DNA of 64,000 bases from Saprospiraceae bacterium (GTDB lineage: Bacteria > Bacteroidota > Bacteroidia > Chitinophagales > Saprospiraceae): the NCBI GenBank assembly GCA_013214355.1, contig JABSSL010000003.1, positions 1-64,000 of the forward strand, read 5' to 3'. The notes beneath the pieces were generated by a model. That model did not search any database and was not told the origin of the DNA. It saw only the letters and a list, made by a program, of their open reading frames with translations. Made by a program: the position numbers and the translations under genes. Positions 9,146 to 17,978 of the stretch are shown piece by piece (within the stretch, counting starts at the first letter, position 1; each line of letters starts with the position of its first letter).

Positions 9146-10828
9146 CTACATCCAGATCACCGTATCACTCGCCTCATGCCACCCCAGGTAGTCTTGTCCA
9201 AAGCGGTCATCCATCTTGCCGCGTTTGACTTTTAGGGTCGGGGTTAGTAGCTCGTTGTCAATGGACCAGTGGGTTTGCTGGATCACGACGGTGGATATGC
9301 GCTCGAATTTGGCACGGGTGTTATTGAGCCCATTGATAGTGCTAAGCATTGATTGTTCTACCTGTGCTTTATCAGCAGTAGCCCCGATTTCCGATAAGTT
9401 GATTATGGCTATGGGTTGGGGAATTCCCAAGCCTGCTACACATACCTGCTCCACAAACTCATTCTTCATAATGACTTCCTCCAGCGGATTTGGGGTGACA
9501 TAGCTCCCCTTGGAGGTCTTGAAAGCATCCTTCACTCTGCCGATTACCCGGACAAATCCATTGTCGTCCAGGGTGCCGCGATCGCCACTGTGCATCCAAC
9601 CGTCTACTAAAACTTCGGCTGTTTTTTCTGGGTTTTTGTAGTAGCCGGTCATCATGTAGGGACTTTTCATCAATATTTCCCCTGAACCCTCCTTAATACC
9701 AACTTCACCAAAGGGGACGGCTTGACCGACGGAGTCATTGGGTGTCTTAAGATCTGTTCCATTGGTCATGGAACCGCAAACCTCCGTCATGCCATATGCC
9801 TCGATGAGATGGATGTCTAATTGCTTGAAAAAGTCCTTAATGAAGGCGGGAGTGATGGCGGCACCAGTTGCGGCGATTTGTAGATCGCGCATGCCCATAG
9901 CCGTTCTCAGTTTCTTTTTGATGATGCCAGAGAGAACGGGTATTTTCAGCAGCGTATTGAGTCGCTTTTGTGGAATCTTGGCGGTGACACCCAAGTAGAA
10001 TTTGGTCCAAATACGAGGCACGGCAAACAATAGGGTAGGCTGGGTATCTTGCAGATTTTGGGCAAAAGTATCTAGACTTTCCGCAAAAGACATCATGCCC
10101 CCCATCCAGATCGTCGGTAATTCTACACCAATTCTTTCGCCAACATGATTAAGCGGGAGGTAAGAAAAGGTTCGAACCTGCTTGAGTTGGCCAACGCCGA
10201 TCCAATCCGTTTTCAGCTCATTCTCCATAATCAGGGCCGGAGATCGATGCACGTGCATAACCCCCTTCGGTGTGCCTGTGGTTCCCGAGGTGAACTTAAT
10301 GGTCCAAAGGTCATCGAGCTTGGGCACGAAATTTTCTGTGAAAGCTTGGTTTTCGGCTATGAGTTCGTTCCACTCCTCACCCACATTAACCTCCGCGTTA
10401 CCTGCATAGTGCGGAAATTTGATGGCCAATACAGAGGCAGGGATGGCTGCTGCTCTATCCCCCCACTTGTCCAATTTACCTAAAAAGATAGCCTGCAAAT
10501 CTCCTAGCTCAATTACCTCTGCCAATTGATCCTTGGGCAAACTAGCATAGAGTGGCACAGAGACATAACCTCCCGTCAAGATGGCAAGGTCCGCCAGTAT
10601 CCAGTGATAGCAATTTTTGGAATAAATACCGATATGGTCTCCTGGTTTGAGTCCTTTTTCGCGTAAGGCCGTGACCATCTTTCTGGCTTCTTGTCCCGCC
10701 TCGGCATAGGTTAGCGTTTTCCAATGTCTCCCTTTGGGCTGGCGCAAGAAAATGGCATTGGGAGTGGTGCTTTCCCAATGGTAAAATCGCTCGATGAGCG
10801 TAGGAGTTGTCGTTGTTGAAGGATTCAT
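9146..10828 (-). CDS. AMP-binding long-chain acyl-CoA synthetase
   Basis: The 560-residue protein is an ANL-superfamily adenylate-forming enzyme. The P-loop-like A3 motif is TSGTTGTPKGVMH near residue 178, the A5 motif is EAYGMTEVCG near 345, and the A7/A8 region reads MHSGDRGTLDDNGFVRVIGR, with a C-terminal lysine region near 530-540. The overall pattern (long linker, DxxTIKFTSG, YLPLNHVGER) fits the FAA1/FadD15-type long-chain fatty acid ligases: fatty acid + ATP + CoA gives acyl-CoA + AMP + PPi. The protein should be cytoplasmic or peripheral at the membrane. It lies 181 bp upstream of the DUF1254/1214-like and hydroxylase genes on the same strand. That placement would suit a shared lipid pathway. 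Confidence 0.88.
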   Translation of the reverse strand: MNPSTTTTPTLIERFYHWESTTPNAIFLRQPKGRHWKTLTYAEAGQEARKMVTALREKGLKPGDHIGIYSKNCYHWILADLAILTGGYVSVPLYASLPKDQLAEVIELGDLQAIFLGKLDKWGDRAAAIPASVLAIKFPHYAGNAEVNVGEEWNELIAENQAFTENFVPKLDDLWTIKFTSGTTGTPKGVMHVHRSPALIMENELKTDWIGVGQLKQVRTFSYLPLNHVGERIGVELPTIWMGGMMSFAESLDTFAQNLQDTQPTLLFAVPRIWTKFYLGVTAKIPQKRLNTLLKIPVLSGIIKKKLRTAMGMRDLQIAATGAAITPAFIKDFFKQLDIHLIEAYGMTEVCGSMTNGTDLKTPNDSVGQAVPFGEVGIKEGSGEILMKSPYMMTGYYKNPEKTAEVLVDGWMHSGDRGTLDDNGFVRVIGRVKDAFKTSKGSYVTPNPLEEVIMKNEFVEQVCVAGLGIPQPIAIINLSEIGATADKAQVEQSMLSTINGLNNTRAKFERISTVVIQQTHWSIDNELLTPTLKVKRGKMDDRFGQDYLGWHEASDTVIWM

Positions 10829-10946
10829 AGTCGCATGTTCTATTGCAGAGAAGGTTAATTTACTAACTAATTGCTATCCCTCAAGAAGTTTGATGCGAAA
10901 TTTTGTGTTAGAGATTGGTCAAAAGGGTTTGGCTGTTCCTAAAACA

Positions 10947-10980
10947 AGAAAAGGAGTCGATGCAGATCGACTCCTTTTCT
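10947..10980 (-). terminator. Rho-independent terminator after the DUF4783 gene
   Basis: A perfect 15-bp stem, AGAAAAGGAGTCGAT (10947-10961) with ATCGACTCCTTTTCT (10966-10980), has a GCAG loop. It lies about 50 bp past the stop of the leftward gene at 11029-11409. The T-rich arm makes it usable in both directions. Confidence 0.75.
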
Positions 10981-11028
10981 ATCTTGGGATTATTTCGTTG
11001 AATCTTAGAAGCTAGCTTCTCGAAGCCT

Positions 11029-11409
11029 TTACTCCTGGTCAAATCTAATTTCCTGTATTACAGTGCTACCTGCACTCATTTTCATGTAGATGTACACACG
11101 ATAGGTGTTATCAGACGTTACTAGGTTTCCTATGCAATACTGAGAGTCACTCGCTGGGGATGACCCATGGTGAAGTTGGCTAAAGGACTTGGGTTGATGT
11201 TGAGTGAAGAAGGTCTTTACAATCTGCACGGCTTGTGCTTTGCTGTAAATGTCCTCATTCTCCAGTACAGATAGCTCGATCGAATTGTCGAAATACTGGC
11301 CCAAAGCCTCTGCATCACCGGTATTCATAGCTCTCGAAATACTAGCAAGACTGAACTCGTTAGTAGTAGTTAGCGATGAAAAAAGCATTACAAACAATAG
11401 CGTTTTCAT
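11029..11409 (-). CDS. DUF4783-type exported protein
   Basis: ATG at 11409 (MKTLLFVMLFSSLTT) places a signal peptide at the N-terminus; an extension to 11457 would add 16 polar residues ahead of it. The mature part, about 105 residues, matches the DUF4783 pattern: ..ISRAMNTGDAEALGQYFD, YSKAQAVQIVKTFFTQHQP, and a final strand ending in IQEIRFDQE. The fold is NTF2-like/cystatin-like in this family, and members are found almost only in Bacteroidota. Function is unknown. It is monocistronic, ended by the strong hairpin at 10947-10980. Confidence 0.75.
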   Translation of the reverse strand: MKTLLFVMLFSSLTTTNEFSLASISRAMNTGDAEALGQYFDNSIELSVLENEDIYSKAQAVQIVKTFFTQHQPKSFSQLHHGSSPASDSQYCIGNLVTSDNTYRVYIYMKMSAGSTVIQEIRFDQE

Positions 11410-11906
11410 GGTATTGCTATTTAGTTTAACAGTGTTGGAGGAAGGAGGGCTAGCCACAACTAGCGGTTGATGGGCATTTCAAGAGCAGCCTTGTGGTGTA
11501 CCGTTTTCCTCCTTAATTAGTATGTGATTCAACTCATATTGAAGTTCATACTAATTTATTCAAAAAGATTGAGAATTCCTTGAATAATCAATCCATCTTT
11601 AAGACGATATTTCAATTTGGAAGTAACGCCTTTGAGTTCCGAAAGGTTGAACCTCTTCACATCTTATAACGTCTAGAACTAGTATTTCTTGTATCTGAAC
11701 CCGTCTTTTTTGCAGTGTTTTTGCTTTAATGTATTGATTATTAGCGATTTAGTGTTTAAGGGGCTTAGTATGCGCCGGGTGGAGCCCTGGAATTGTTAAA
11801 AATTTCTAAATAATTGTCTTTCATGGACTTTGGCTTAGTGTAGAATTAACAAGAAGTTCTCTCCTACTTATTTTCTCTTAAGGCTGAAGTTTCTATTTTT
11901 GTGGCC
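11410..11906. promoter_or_regulatory. Divergent intergenic region with a two-part hairpin (11515-11556)
   Basis: The region lies between the divergent DUF4783 gene and gpmI. At 11515-11556, AATTAGTATG pairs with CATACTAATT (10 bp). Inside it, TTCAA pairs with TTGAA around a six-base loop, with a symmetric 3/3 internal loop. It could be an operator or leader structure of the DUF4783 gene. A Bacteroidota-type -7 element, TATTTTTG, occupies 11894-11901, only 5 bp before the gpmI ATG. A leaderless or near-leaderless gpmI transcript is possible, but no convincing -33 element is visible. Confidence 0.4.
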
Positions 11907-13436
11907 ATGAAACAGAATCGTGTCCTTTTAGCTATTCTTGATGGGTGGGGCCATGGCCCGAAGCCCGAAGTCAGTGCCATTGCACAGGCTAATACTCCCT
12001 TTATTGATAACCTATATCAGCAGTATCCCAATGCAGAGCTGGTGACCTACGGTGAAGAGGTAGGTTTGCCAGATGGGCAAATGGGGAATTCTGAAGTGGG
12101 GCATTTGAATATTGGTGCTGGACGTGTGGTTTATCAAGAATTGGCACGGATCAATAAAGCGATTAGGGAAGAGACTTTGGCGAGTAATTCGGCTTTGCAG
12201 GCAGGGATGGCTTATGCCAAGCAGGAGGATAAAGCCCTACATTTGATCGGCTTGGTTTCTGATGGAGGGGTTCATTCGCATATCAGTCACTTGAAAGCAC
12301 TTTCTGATATTGCCGTCGCTGCGGGTTTGACAAAGATCTATATCCACGCTTTTATGGATGGTAGAGACACCAGTCCGAAGGGAGGGAAAGGATACTTGAC
12401 GGATCTGTTAAGCCACATTGAAGATCAACCTACTCAGTTGGCTAGTGTGATTGGACGCTACTACGCTATGGATAGAGACAAGCGTTGGGAGCGGGTCAAG
12501 TTGGCCTACGATCTCTTGGTAAAAGGAGAGGGCGAATCCACGACTGAGGTGCTCGATTTAGTAGGTCAACGCTATGAGGCGGGGGAGACTGATGAATTCT
12601 TGCAGCCCATCCGATGTGTAGATGCCAATGGGGCCCCTATCGCTACCATCAAGGATGGCGATGCGGTGCTATGTTTCAATTTCCGAACGGATCGTCCTAG
12701 GGAGATATCGGAAGTGTTGACGCAAAAGGACATGCCGGATTTCGATATGCAGAAGTTAGATCTGCGCTATATGACAATGACCCGTTATGACGATACCTAT
12801 AAGGGAGTTGATGTCCTCTTTACCAAAGAAGATTTGAAGAATACCCTCGGGGAAGTACTATCCGATGCGGGGAAAACTCAAGTTCGAATTGCGGAGACGG
12901 AAAAGTATCCGCACGTAACCTTCTTTTTCTCGGGAGGAAGAGAAGCTGAATTTACCGGAGAGCGCCGCATTATGATCCCTTCTCCCAAAGTAGCGACCTA
13001 CGATTTACAACCGGAAATGAGTGCTCCAGAATTGACTGCCGCGATCATAGCGGATATCAAAACCAATCAACCCGATTTCATCTGTCTGAATTATGCTAAT
13101 ACGGATATGGTGGGACATACGGGCGTTTTTTCAGCCGCTGTAAAAGCAGCAGAAGTGGTGGATAACTGTACCCGTGACTTGGTTACTACAGCTTTGGAAC
13201 ACGATTATCACATCATTATTATCGCCGATCATGGCAACTCCGATTTTATGCAGAATGAGGATGGTAGCCCAAATACTGCACATACCAAAAACCCTGTACC
13301 TTGTATCTTTGTTAGTAAGGAAGCTGAAGGGAAGCAACTGAAAGATGGTAAGCTAGGAGACTTAGCGCCCACCATCCTGCAGCTATTTGGACTTGAGGTT
13401 CCTCCAGAAATGGACGGAGACCTATTGATCCAATAA
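11907..13436 (+). CDS. gpmI: 2,3-bisphosphoglycerate-independent phosphoglycerate mutase
   Basis: Cofactor-independent, Mn-dependent phosphoglycerate mutase that interconverts 3-phosphoglycerate and 2-phosphoglycerate in glycolysis and gluconeogenesis. The 509-residue length from ATG at 11907 is typical. A GTG two codons upstream (11901) is possible but overlaps the -7-like element. Counting from 11907, the phospho-acceptor is Ser62 in MGNSEVGH, the number usual for the family. Other signatures are LLAILDGWGHG (metal-binding Asp), FMDGRDTSPKG, IGRYYAMDRDKRW and the metal site IIADHGNSD near the C-terminus. The cytoplasmic enzyme is encoded alone. Confidence 0.97.
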   Translation: MKQNRVLLAILDGWGHGPKPEVSAIAQANTPFIDNLYQQYPNAELVTYGEEVGLPDGQMGNSEVGHLNIGAGRVVYQELARINKAIREETLASNSALQAGMAYAKQEDKALHLIGLVSDGGVHSHISHLKALSDIAVAAGLTKIYIHAFMDGRDTSPKGGKGYLTDLLSHIEDQPTQLASVIGRYYAMDRDKRWERVKLAYDLLVKGEGESTTEVLDLVGQRYEAGETDEFLQPIRCVDANGAPIATIKDGDAVLCFNFRTDRPREISEVLTQKDMPDFDMQKLDLRYMTMTRYDDTYKGVDVLFTKEDLKNTLGEVLSDAGKTQVRIAETEKYPHVTFFFSGGREAEFTGERRIMIPSPKVATYDLQPEMSAPELTAAIIADIKTNQPDFICLNYANTDMVGHTGVFSAAVKAAEVVDNCTRDLVTTALEHDYHIIIIADHGNSDFMQNEDGSPNTAHTKNPVPCIFVSKEAEGKQLKDGKLGDLAPTILQLFGLEVPPEMDGDLLIQ

Positions 13437-13584
13437 ACAAGTTTCAGAAACAGACTGCGATCCTTTCTAGAGATATTCTATTTTTGGGTGATTGTATACG
13501 ATTGATTGGTCGAGGGTAAGCAGGTACACCTTGACGAAGTACTCGATTATCATCCCGGAATTTGCATCACTAACCTAAGCATTT

Positions 13585-14145
13585 ATGATCCGTCTTTTTC
13601 ATCTCCTAGTCATCTTTTTACTCGCTGTAGTTTCTTTTCAATGCCAATCAAATGCAAGTGTAAGTGTAGAGCAAACAGAAAAGACCTTCTTTGATCTACG
13701 TGCCTTTTTTGAGGAGGAGATTGCCCGGCTGGAGGAGGAGAATCCAAAGGTTAAGAAAGAGATAGAGATCAATGGAAAGAAGGAGCAAAAGACCCAAGAG
13801 GAAGTCGATTTTCAGAAAGAGTTAGCCATCTTTATCCGCTCCGACATAAATAAGCCGGCATGGACCGAAAAGTACGGCGTTGATAGCATCCTGTCCGCCA
13901 ATAATCTGGTACGAGTAGATTATGTGGCCCTAGATTCTACGCTAAAAACTAGATTACTTTCGATCGAGTTCGAAAATGCGGCAGTACAGAAAGTTTCGAT
14001 TACCAATAAGACGGATTCACCACTAATCCAATCTAAGCAGCAACTCACCTTTGAACCTAAAAAAGGCTACGAGATCGCTAATCAACAGGACCTATCTCTC
14101 AGTAACGATAGTCAACTGCGGATCCTTGCTACTTTTGAGCGGTAG
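13585..14145 (+). CDS. Hypothetical lipoprotein
   Basis: The 186-residue protein begins with a lipoprotein signal (MIRLFHLLVIFLLAVVSFQC; lipid-modified Cys20). A strongly charged helix follows at about 35-65 (EEEIARLEEENPKVKKEIEI), then a beta-rich domain ending in LRILATFER. I do not recognise the family. The helix-plus-beta pattern and the lipid anchor suggest a periplasmic or outer-membrane-attached protein. It follows gpmI by about 150 bp on the same strand and could be expressed alone. A hairpin at 14172-14209 lies just past its stop. Confidence 0.7.
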   Translation: MIRLFHLLVIFLLAVVSFQCQSNASVSVEQTEKTFFDLRAFFEEEIARLEEENPKVKKEIEINGKKEQKTQEEVDFQKELAIFIRSDINKPAWTEKYGVDSILSANNLVRVDYVALDSTLKTRLLSIEFENAAVQKVSITNKTDSPLIQSKQQLTFEPKKGYEIANQQDLSLSNDSQLRILATFER

Positions 14146-14171
14146 CAAAAGGAAATAGCAAGAAAAGAATG

Positions 14172-14209
14172 TAGCAGAGCGAAAGTAGAAATCACCTGCT
14201 GCTCTGCTA
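14172..14209 (+). terminator. Possible terminator after the lipoprotein gene
   Basis: TAGCAGAGC (14172-14180) pairs perfectly with GCTCTGCTA (14201-14209) over a 20-nt loop, 26 bp past the stop. It lacks a good U-tract on the plus strand. Confidence 0.35.
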
Positions 14210-14308
14210 ATCTTCAGGTACCATCAGAGGGCCGATGGCCTGATCCTTCCTATTATTGATCAGGAAGAGCGACATTCCTATAAAACCGTGTTTCACAATG
14301 TGTGAGGG

Positions 14309-14365
14309 TTACGCCTCCAGCGGGAAACCTTTGTCTGGTTCCGGTGGATTTGTGTTCATGTTCAT
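14309..14365 (-). CDS. Possible 18-residue microprotein
   Basis: On the minus strand an ATG at 14365 opens MNMNTNPPEPDKGFPLEA and stops at 14309. It lies in a gene-poor gap. A TATATTTG box (about 14610-14603, minus) sits 240 bp upstream. Length and lack of homology information make this weak. It is listed because short proline-rich peptides of this kind are easily missed. Confidence 0.15.
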   Translation of the reverse strand: MNMNTNPPEPDKGFPLEA

Positions 14366-14696
14366 AGTACTGCTATAGTATGTAATGTTTTGGTACTGTT
14401 TCCGTCTCTTATAGCTATACAACAGAGCTTTGCATGACTCTTTGAAGTTAGCAAAATGCATGAGTAGGTGTCGGGTTTAACCCGGACTAAGCTAGAGGAT
14501 TATGTGTAGTTGGGGAGGGGAAGCTAAGAAATTAGCCAAGGTTGGAGTGGATCCAGCTGTAAGAATTACCTAATGGGGTGGAGAGCAATACTTACCATGC
14601 AAATATATGAAAAAATATAATATTTAAAAGAATACACTAGTTTTCCTACGAGAAAAAGGAATGAGATGAGAAAAACAATATTGGGGAAATAAAAAA

Positions 14697-14805
14697 GAGG
14701 CAGCGCCACCACAGCACTACCTCAGCCCTAACCAAATAAAACCAAATTATATTTTAAAACAGCCTTCGCTGATTTTTTCTGTTTCTTACTTATTGTAAGT
14801 TTTAC
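14697..14805 (-). ncRNA. Candidate small RNA ending in an intrinsic terminator
   Basis: On the minus strand a hairpin, 14723-14697, has a 10-bp stem (GAGGTAGTGC with GCGCTGCCTC) that pairs fully only on this strand, through two G-U pairs. It is followed by TTTTTTATTT (14696-14687), the signature of an intrinsic terminator for leftward transcription. No leftward gene precedes it: the frames between 14724 and 15139 are broken and AT-rich. A -7-like box TAAATTTG (14818-14811) would start a transcript of about 110 nt near 14805. The RNA would also contain ATTGTAA-GTT-TTACAAT. A convincing -33 element is absent. This is a prediction only. Confidence 0.3.
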
Positions 14806-15139
14806 AATTACAAATTTATTAAAAAAAACTCAAACTTTTTTCAATTGCGCCACTAAAATTACCTTTTTCTTCTGAAAAATTTATAAAACGCGGTTTTGGC
14901 GCTTTTTGGGCAGATACATATGTTGAAATTGTCATTTTTTATTCCGGTATTTTGTTTTATTAATGGGTTTTGGGCAGAATTTTCATTGGTAAGGATCTTT
15001 TAGGCGGAATTTTTTTCTGTTCCCATTGTAGCTGCCTTTTTGGGTCAGTTTTGGAAAGTTTTTTTTGTTTTCCTGCCTTTTTGATAAATTCATAAAAATT
15101 CCTTTCAAAGGCTTAGCTTCGCCCGTAAAAAGCGTTAAG

Positions 15140-16546
15140 ATGAATTTCCGTCCTTACTTATTGTGTTGTTTTTTGTTTCTAAGCTCCTTATTGTCTGCTA
15201 GTTATGCGCAGTCGGCAAAGTATGAGGAAGATGCTCGATTCATTAGGAAGATTTATGATGAAGCCATGACAGAGAGCCAGGCATACGAGTGGTTGAGGAG
15301 CCTGACTAAGGATATTGGTGCGAGATTGGGTGGGTCTCCACAGGCTGCTGCTGCCGTCGAGTATACAAAACAAATGCTGGATACCATGGCGCTGGATAGC
15401 GTCTATTTGCAAGAATGTATGGTACCACACTGGGTGCGTGGGGAGAAAGAGGTGGTTCGAGTAGTGAATTCCTTTAAGATGGGTTCTGTGGACTTGGATG
15501 CTTTGAGTCTAGGTAACTCCTTTGGTACTGGCCCTACAGGAGTAACGGCCCCAGTGATAGAAGTCAAAAGCTTGGATGAGTTGGAAAAATTGGGCAGAGA
15601 AAAAGTGGAAGGCAAGATTGTTTTTTTCAATAGACCGATGGATCCAAGGCAAATGAATACTTTCGCTGCCTACGGTGGGGCGGTGGATCAAAGAGCGCTT
15701 GGCGCCTCTCGAGCTTCTCGCTTGGGAGCTGTTGCTGCCCTGGTTCGCTCCATGACGAACGGAATAGATGATATCCCGCATACTGGTGGTTTGGTTTATG
15801 AGGAAGGCGTTGTTCCTATTCCTGGTTTAGGGATTAGTACTATGGATGCAGATCTACTGAGTAGTCTTATAGCCGAGGAAGAGGTACGAGTATATATTCG
15901 CAATACTAGCAGAATGCTCAGCCCTAAATTATCCTATAACGTAATTGGTGAAATTAGGGGCTCTACCCATCCAGATGAAATTATCGTAGTGGGAGGGCAT
16001 TTGGATTCTTGGGACGTAGGAGAGGGCGCGCATGATGATGGTGCGGGTTGTGTGCAATCCATGGAAGTATTCCGCCTGTTGAAAGCTTTGGGGTATCAGC
16101 CGAAGCGGACTTTGCGCTGCGTGATGTTTATGAATGAAGAAAATGGCTTGGCCGGAGGTAAAGCCTATCAGGTGGCCTCCGATGCTGCTGGAGAGTATCA
16201 CATGGCCGCCATTGAATCGGACCGGGGGGGATTTACCCCGAGGGGCTTCACGGCAGACGGTCATGAAAGTGTATTCACGAAAAAGTTTCGAAAGGTCAAT
16301 AAATGGCTCCCGCTCCTGGAACCTTACGGTCTACGATTAGCCAAGGGGGGATCCGGAGCTGATATCAGTGGTTTAAAGTCACAGAAAGGCCTATTGTTTG
16401 GTTTCGAACCCGATTCGCAACGCTATTTTGATTACCATCATACGGCTGCTGATGTATTGGAGGTGGTCAACAAGCGAGAACTTGACGCGGGTGCGGCAGC
16501 GATGGCTGCCTTAGTATATCTTCTGGATAAGTATGGTTTGGACTAA
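15140..16546 (+). CDS. Exported M28-family zinc peptidase
   Basis: ATG at 15140 starts a clear signal peptide (MNFRPYLLCCFLFLSSLLSA, cleaved near ASYAQ). The upstream extension to a TTG at 15065 would bury it and is rejected. The 468-residue product has an inserted protease-associated domain (about residues 120-245) and an M28 catalytic domain. Visible zinc-site residues are H287 and D289 in GGHLDSWD, D299/D300 in AHDDGAG, the glutamate pair E333-E334 in MNEENG, an aspartate in ESDRGG, and a late histidine in DYHHTAAD. The family includes plasma glutamate carboxypeptidase-like aminopeptidases/dipeptidases. A role in periplasmic or extracellular peptide breakdown is likely. It converges with the gene at 16560, with only 13 bp between the stops. 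Confidence 0.88.
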   Translation: MNFRPYLLCCFLFLSSLLSASYAQSAKYEEDARFIRKIYDEAMTESQAYEWLRSLTKDIGARLGGSPQAAAAVEYTKQMLDTMALDSVYLQECMVPHWVRGEKEVVRVVNSFKMGSVDLDALSLGNSFGTGPTGVTAPVIEVKSLDELEKLGREKVEGKIVFFNRPMDPRQMNTFAAYGGAVDQRALGASRASRLGAVAALVRSMTNGIDDIPHTGGLVYEEGVVPIPGLGISTMDADLLSSLIAEEEVRVYIRNTSRMLSPKLSYNVIGEIRGSTHPDEIIVVGGHLDSWDVGEGAHDDGAGCVQSMEVFRLLKALGYQPKRTLRCVMFMNEENGLAGGKAYQVASDAAGEYHMAAIESDRGGFTPRGFTADGHESVFTKKFRKVNKWLPLLEPYGLRLAKGGSGADISGLKSQKGLLFGFEPDSQRYFDYHHTAADVLEVVNKRELDAGAAAMAALVYLLDKYGLD

Positions 16547-16559
16547 TATCCAATGCCTG

Positions 16560-17759
16560 CTATTGTTTGAGAAGCTGTTTTGAGCCAATCAGTTTGTGGT
16601 TCTGTTTAATAAGGAGGAAATAAAAGCCACTTTGTAGTGCACTAATATCGATGGGACTTCCTGTCCATTTCTTCCGGAGTACTTCCTGTCCTAGATAATT
16701 CTGGATGCTCAAATCGAGTTGCGAATAAGGAGCAGTAAGTTCAAGGTAGTCGCTCGCAGGATTTGGATAGACTTTGATGTCGTTTTCGGTAGGTCCTTCG
16801 GAGGTATTGGTCGTTAATGTACAGAAATTAGACTGATATTGTTCGAAGTAATGGAGTTTGAGATACTCATTAATGCTGTGCGTCAGACTATCTGCGAACC
16901 GCTCTCGGTTGTCTTCATCTAAGCGAATGTTTCGGTCGCACTCTACTTGGATTCCGTCAATTTTACCACCATTCTCGGAGCTGTGTCTTCCTGTATTATA
17001 ACCACCGCTGAAGTAATCCTCGTCACCTAGTGGATAAGGGTCTTGCATGCTAGGAACACTTGGGAAACCTTTATCCCCCAACATAGTCCCTAAACTTTGC
17101 GATCCCCTTAAAAGCGCTGCGTGTGATAAGGCTTGTCGATTCTCGCCAGCCAAAGCTCTGATACTACTCTCCTCTATCAAACCTTGCTCATTCAGCTGAT
17201 TATCTGTTAGTCGTAATTGTGTCCGACTCAATCGATAACCCAGCTCCACTCGTTGGATCAGGTGACCATGACCATGCAGGTCCAAAAATAAGCCTCGACC
17301 ATAGTCTTCCTCGATACGGGCCTTGGCCAGGTCGATGAAGGCATGATAATTATGGTAGGCCTCTTCAACTATTGGGTTCCCATCTGCTGCGGTGACAATG
17401 GAGCGGTTCGCATCGAATCGACTTCGATGCAATAGATTGATAATGACATGCGGATAACAGCCGGTAGTCGCGAAGAAGTCATCAATGATACTACGGGCAA
17501 GTTCCTGAGTATACAGATCCCGATTGTATACACATCCGCTACATTCTCGCCTAGGAATGCTCAGCGGTTGTAGATATCCACCATGGGGTACGGATAGGAT
17601 GACGGGGAGGTTACCAGGTAAATATTCTACGTAGCCGGTTGTATCAAAGATGGACACACCAGGGGTCAGGTTTTGAGCGGAAACACCATTAGAAAAGACT
17701 TGTAGGGAAATGATGAGGGCAAACTGTAACAGAATAGAATAGCTGAGCTGCTTCCGCAT
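16560..17759 (-). CDS. Secreted N-formylglutamate amidohydrolase-like protein with T9SS sorting tail
   Basis: The 399-residue protein has a signal peptide (1-28, ending VSAQN) and an FGase-like domain (about 45-300). That domain shows SVPHGG at 56-61, LHRSRFDANR at 110-119 and DLHGHGH near residue 163. These match the His/Arg/Asn-rich active-site pattern of the N-formylglutamate amidohydrolase family (PF05013), which is related to zinc carboxypeptidases. Residues about 325-399 form a type-A T9SS sorting domain (IKVYPNPASDYLEL ... GFYFLLI). Classical family members are cytoplasmic histidine-catabolic enzymes, so the export signals indicate a different substrate, perhaps a peptide or amide outside the cell. 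Only the fold is inferred, not the reaction. Confidence 0.75.
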   Translation of the reverse strand: MRKQLSYSILLQFALIISLQVFSNGVSAQNLTPGVSIFDTTGYVEYLPGNLPVILSVPHGGYLQPLSIPRRECSGCVYNRDLYTQELARSIIDDFFATTGCYPHVIINLLHRSRFDANRSIVTAADGNPIVEEAYHNYHAFIDLAKARIEEDYGRGLFLDLHGHGHLIQRVELGYRLSRTQLRLTDNQLNEQGLIEESSIRALAGENRQALSHAALLRGSQSLGTMLGDKGFPSVPSMQDPYPLGDEDYFSGGYNTGRHSSENGGKIDGIQVECDRNIRLDEDNRERFADSLTHSINEYLKLHYFEQYQSNFCTLTTNTSEGPTENDIKVYPNPASDYLELTAPYSQLDLSIQNYLGQEVLRKKWTGSPIDISALQSGFYFLLIKQNHKLIGSKQLLKQ

Positions 17760-17925
17760 ACGTATTGGATTACTTTGAGCTAATGTACCAGGAATCAGTG
17801 TTGATCACTCTAATGTATTAAGCTTCTAGGACAAATTCTGCAGGTCCTGCTTAAATGGGCTGGAAAGAAGAAGAAAATTTTGGATGAAATGCGAAGGGAA
17901 GAGCAACCAAGGGGTAAAGATAGCC

Positions 17926-17963
17926 GGCCTAATCAAGTGGGGTTTTCCCTGCTTGATTAGGCC
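17926..17963 (-). terminator. Terminator of the PadR-permease operon
   Basis: GGCCTAATCAAG (17926-17937) pairs with CTTGATTAGGCC (17952-17963), a perfect 12-bp stem with a 14-nt loop, 15 bp past the leftward permease stop. A TTTT follows on the plus side; on the minus side the tract is short (TATCTTT). Confidence 0.6.
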
Positions 17964-17978
17964 TTTTGACAAGAGCTA

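Larger units (their letters stand above)
14146..15139. other. Gene-poor 1-kb gap
   Basis: Apart from the hairpin at 14172-14209, the micro-frame at 14309-14365 and the small-RNA candidate at 14697-14805, nothing gene-like is visible. The right half (14600-15060) is very AT-rich with T-tracts and should hold the promoter of the peptidase gene that starts at 15140. Confidence 0.5.
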
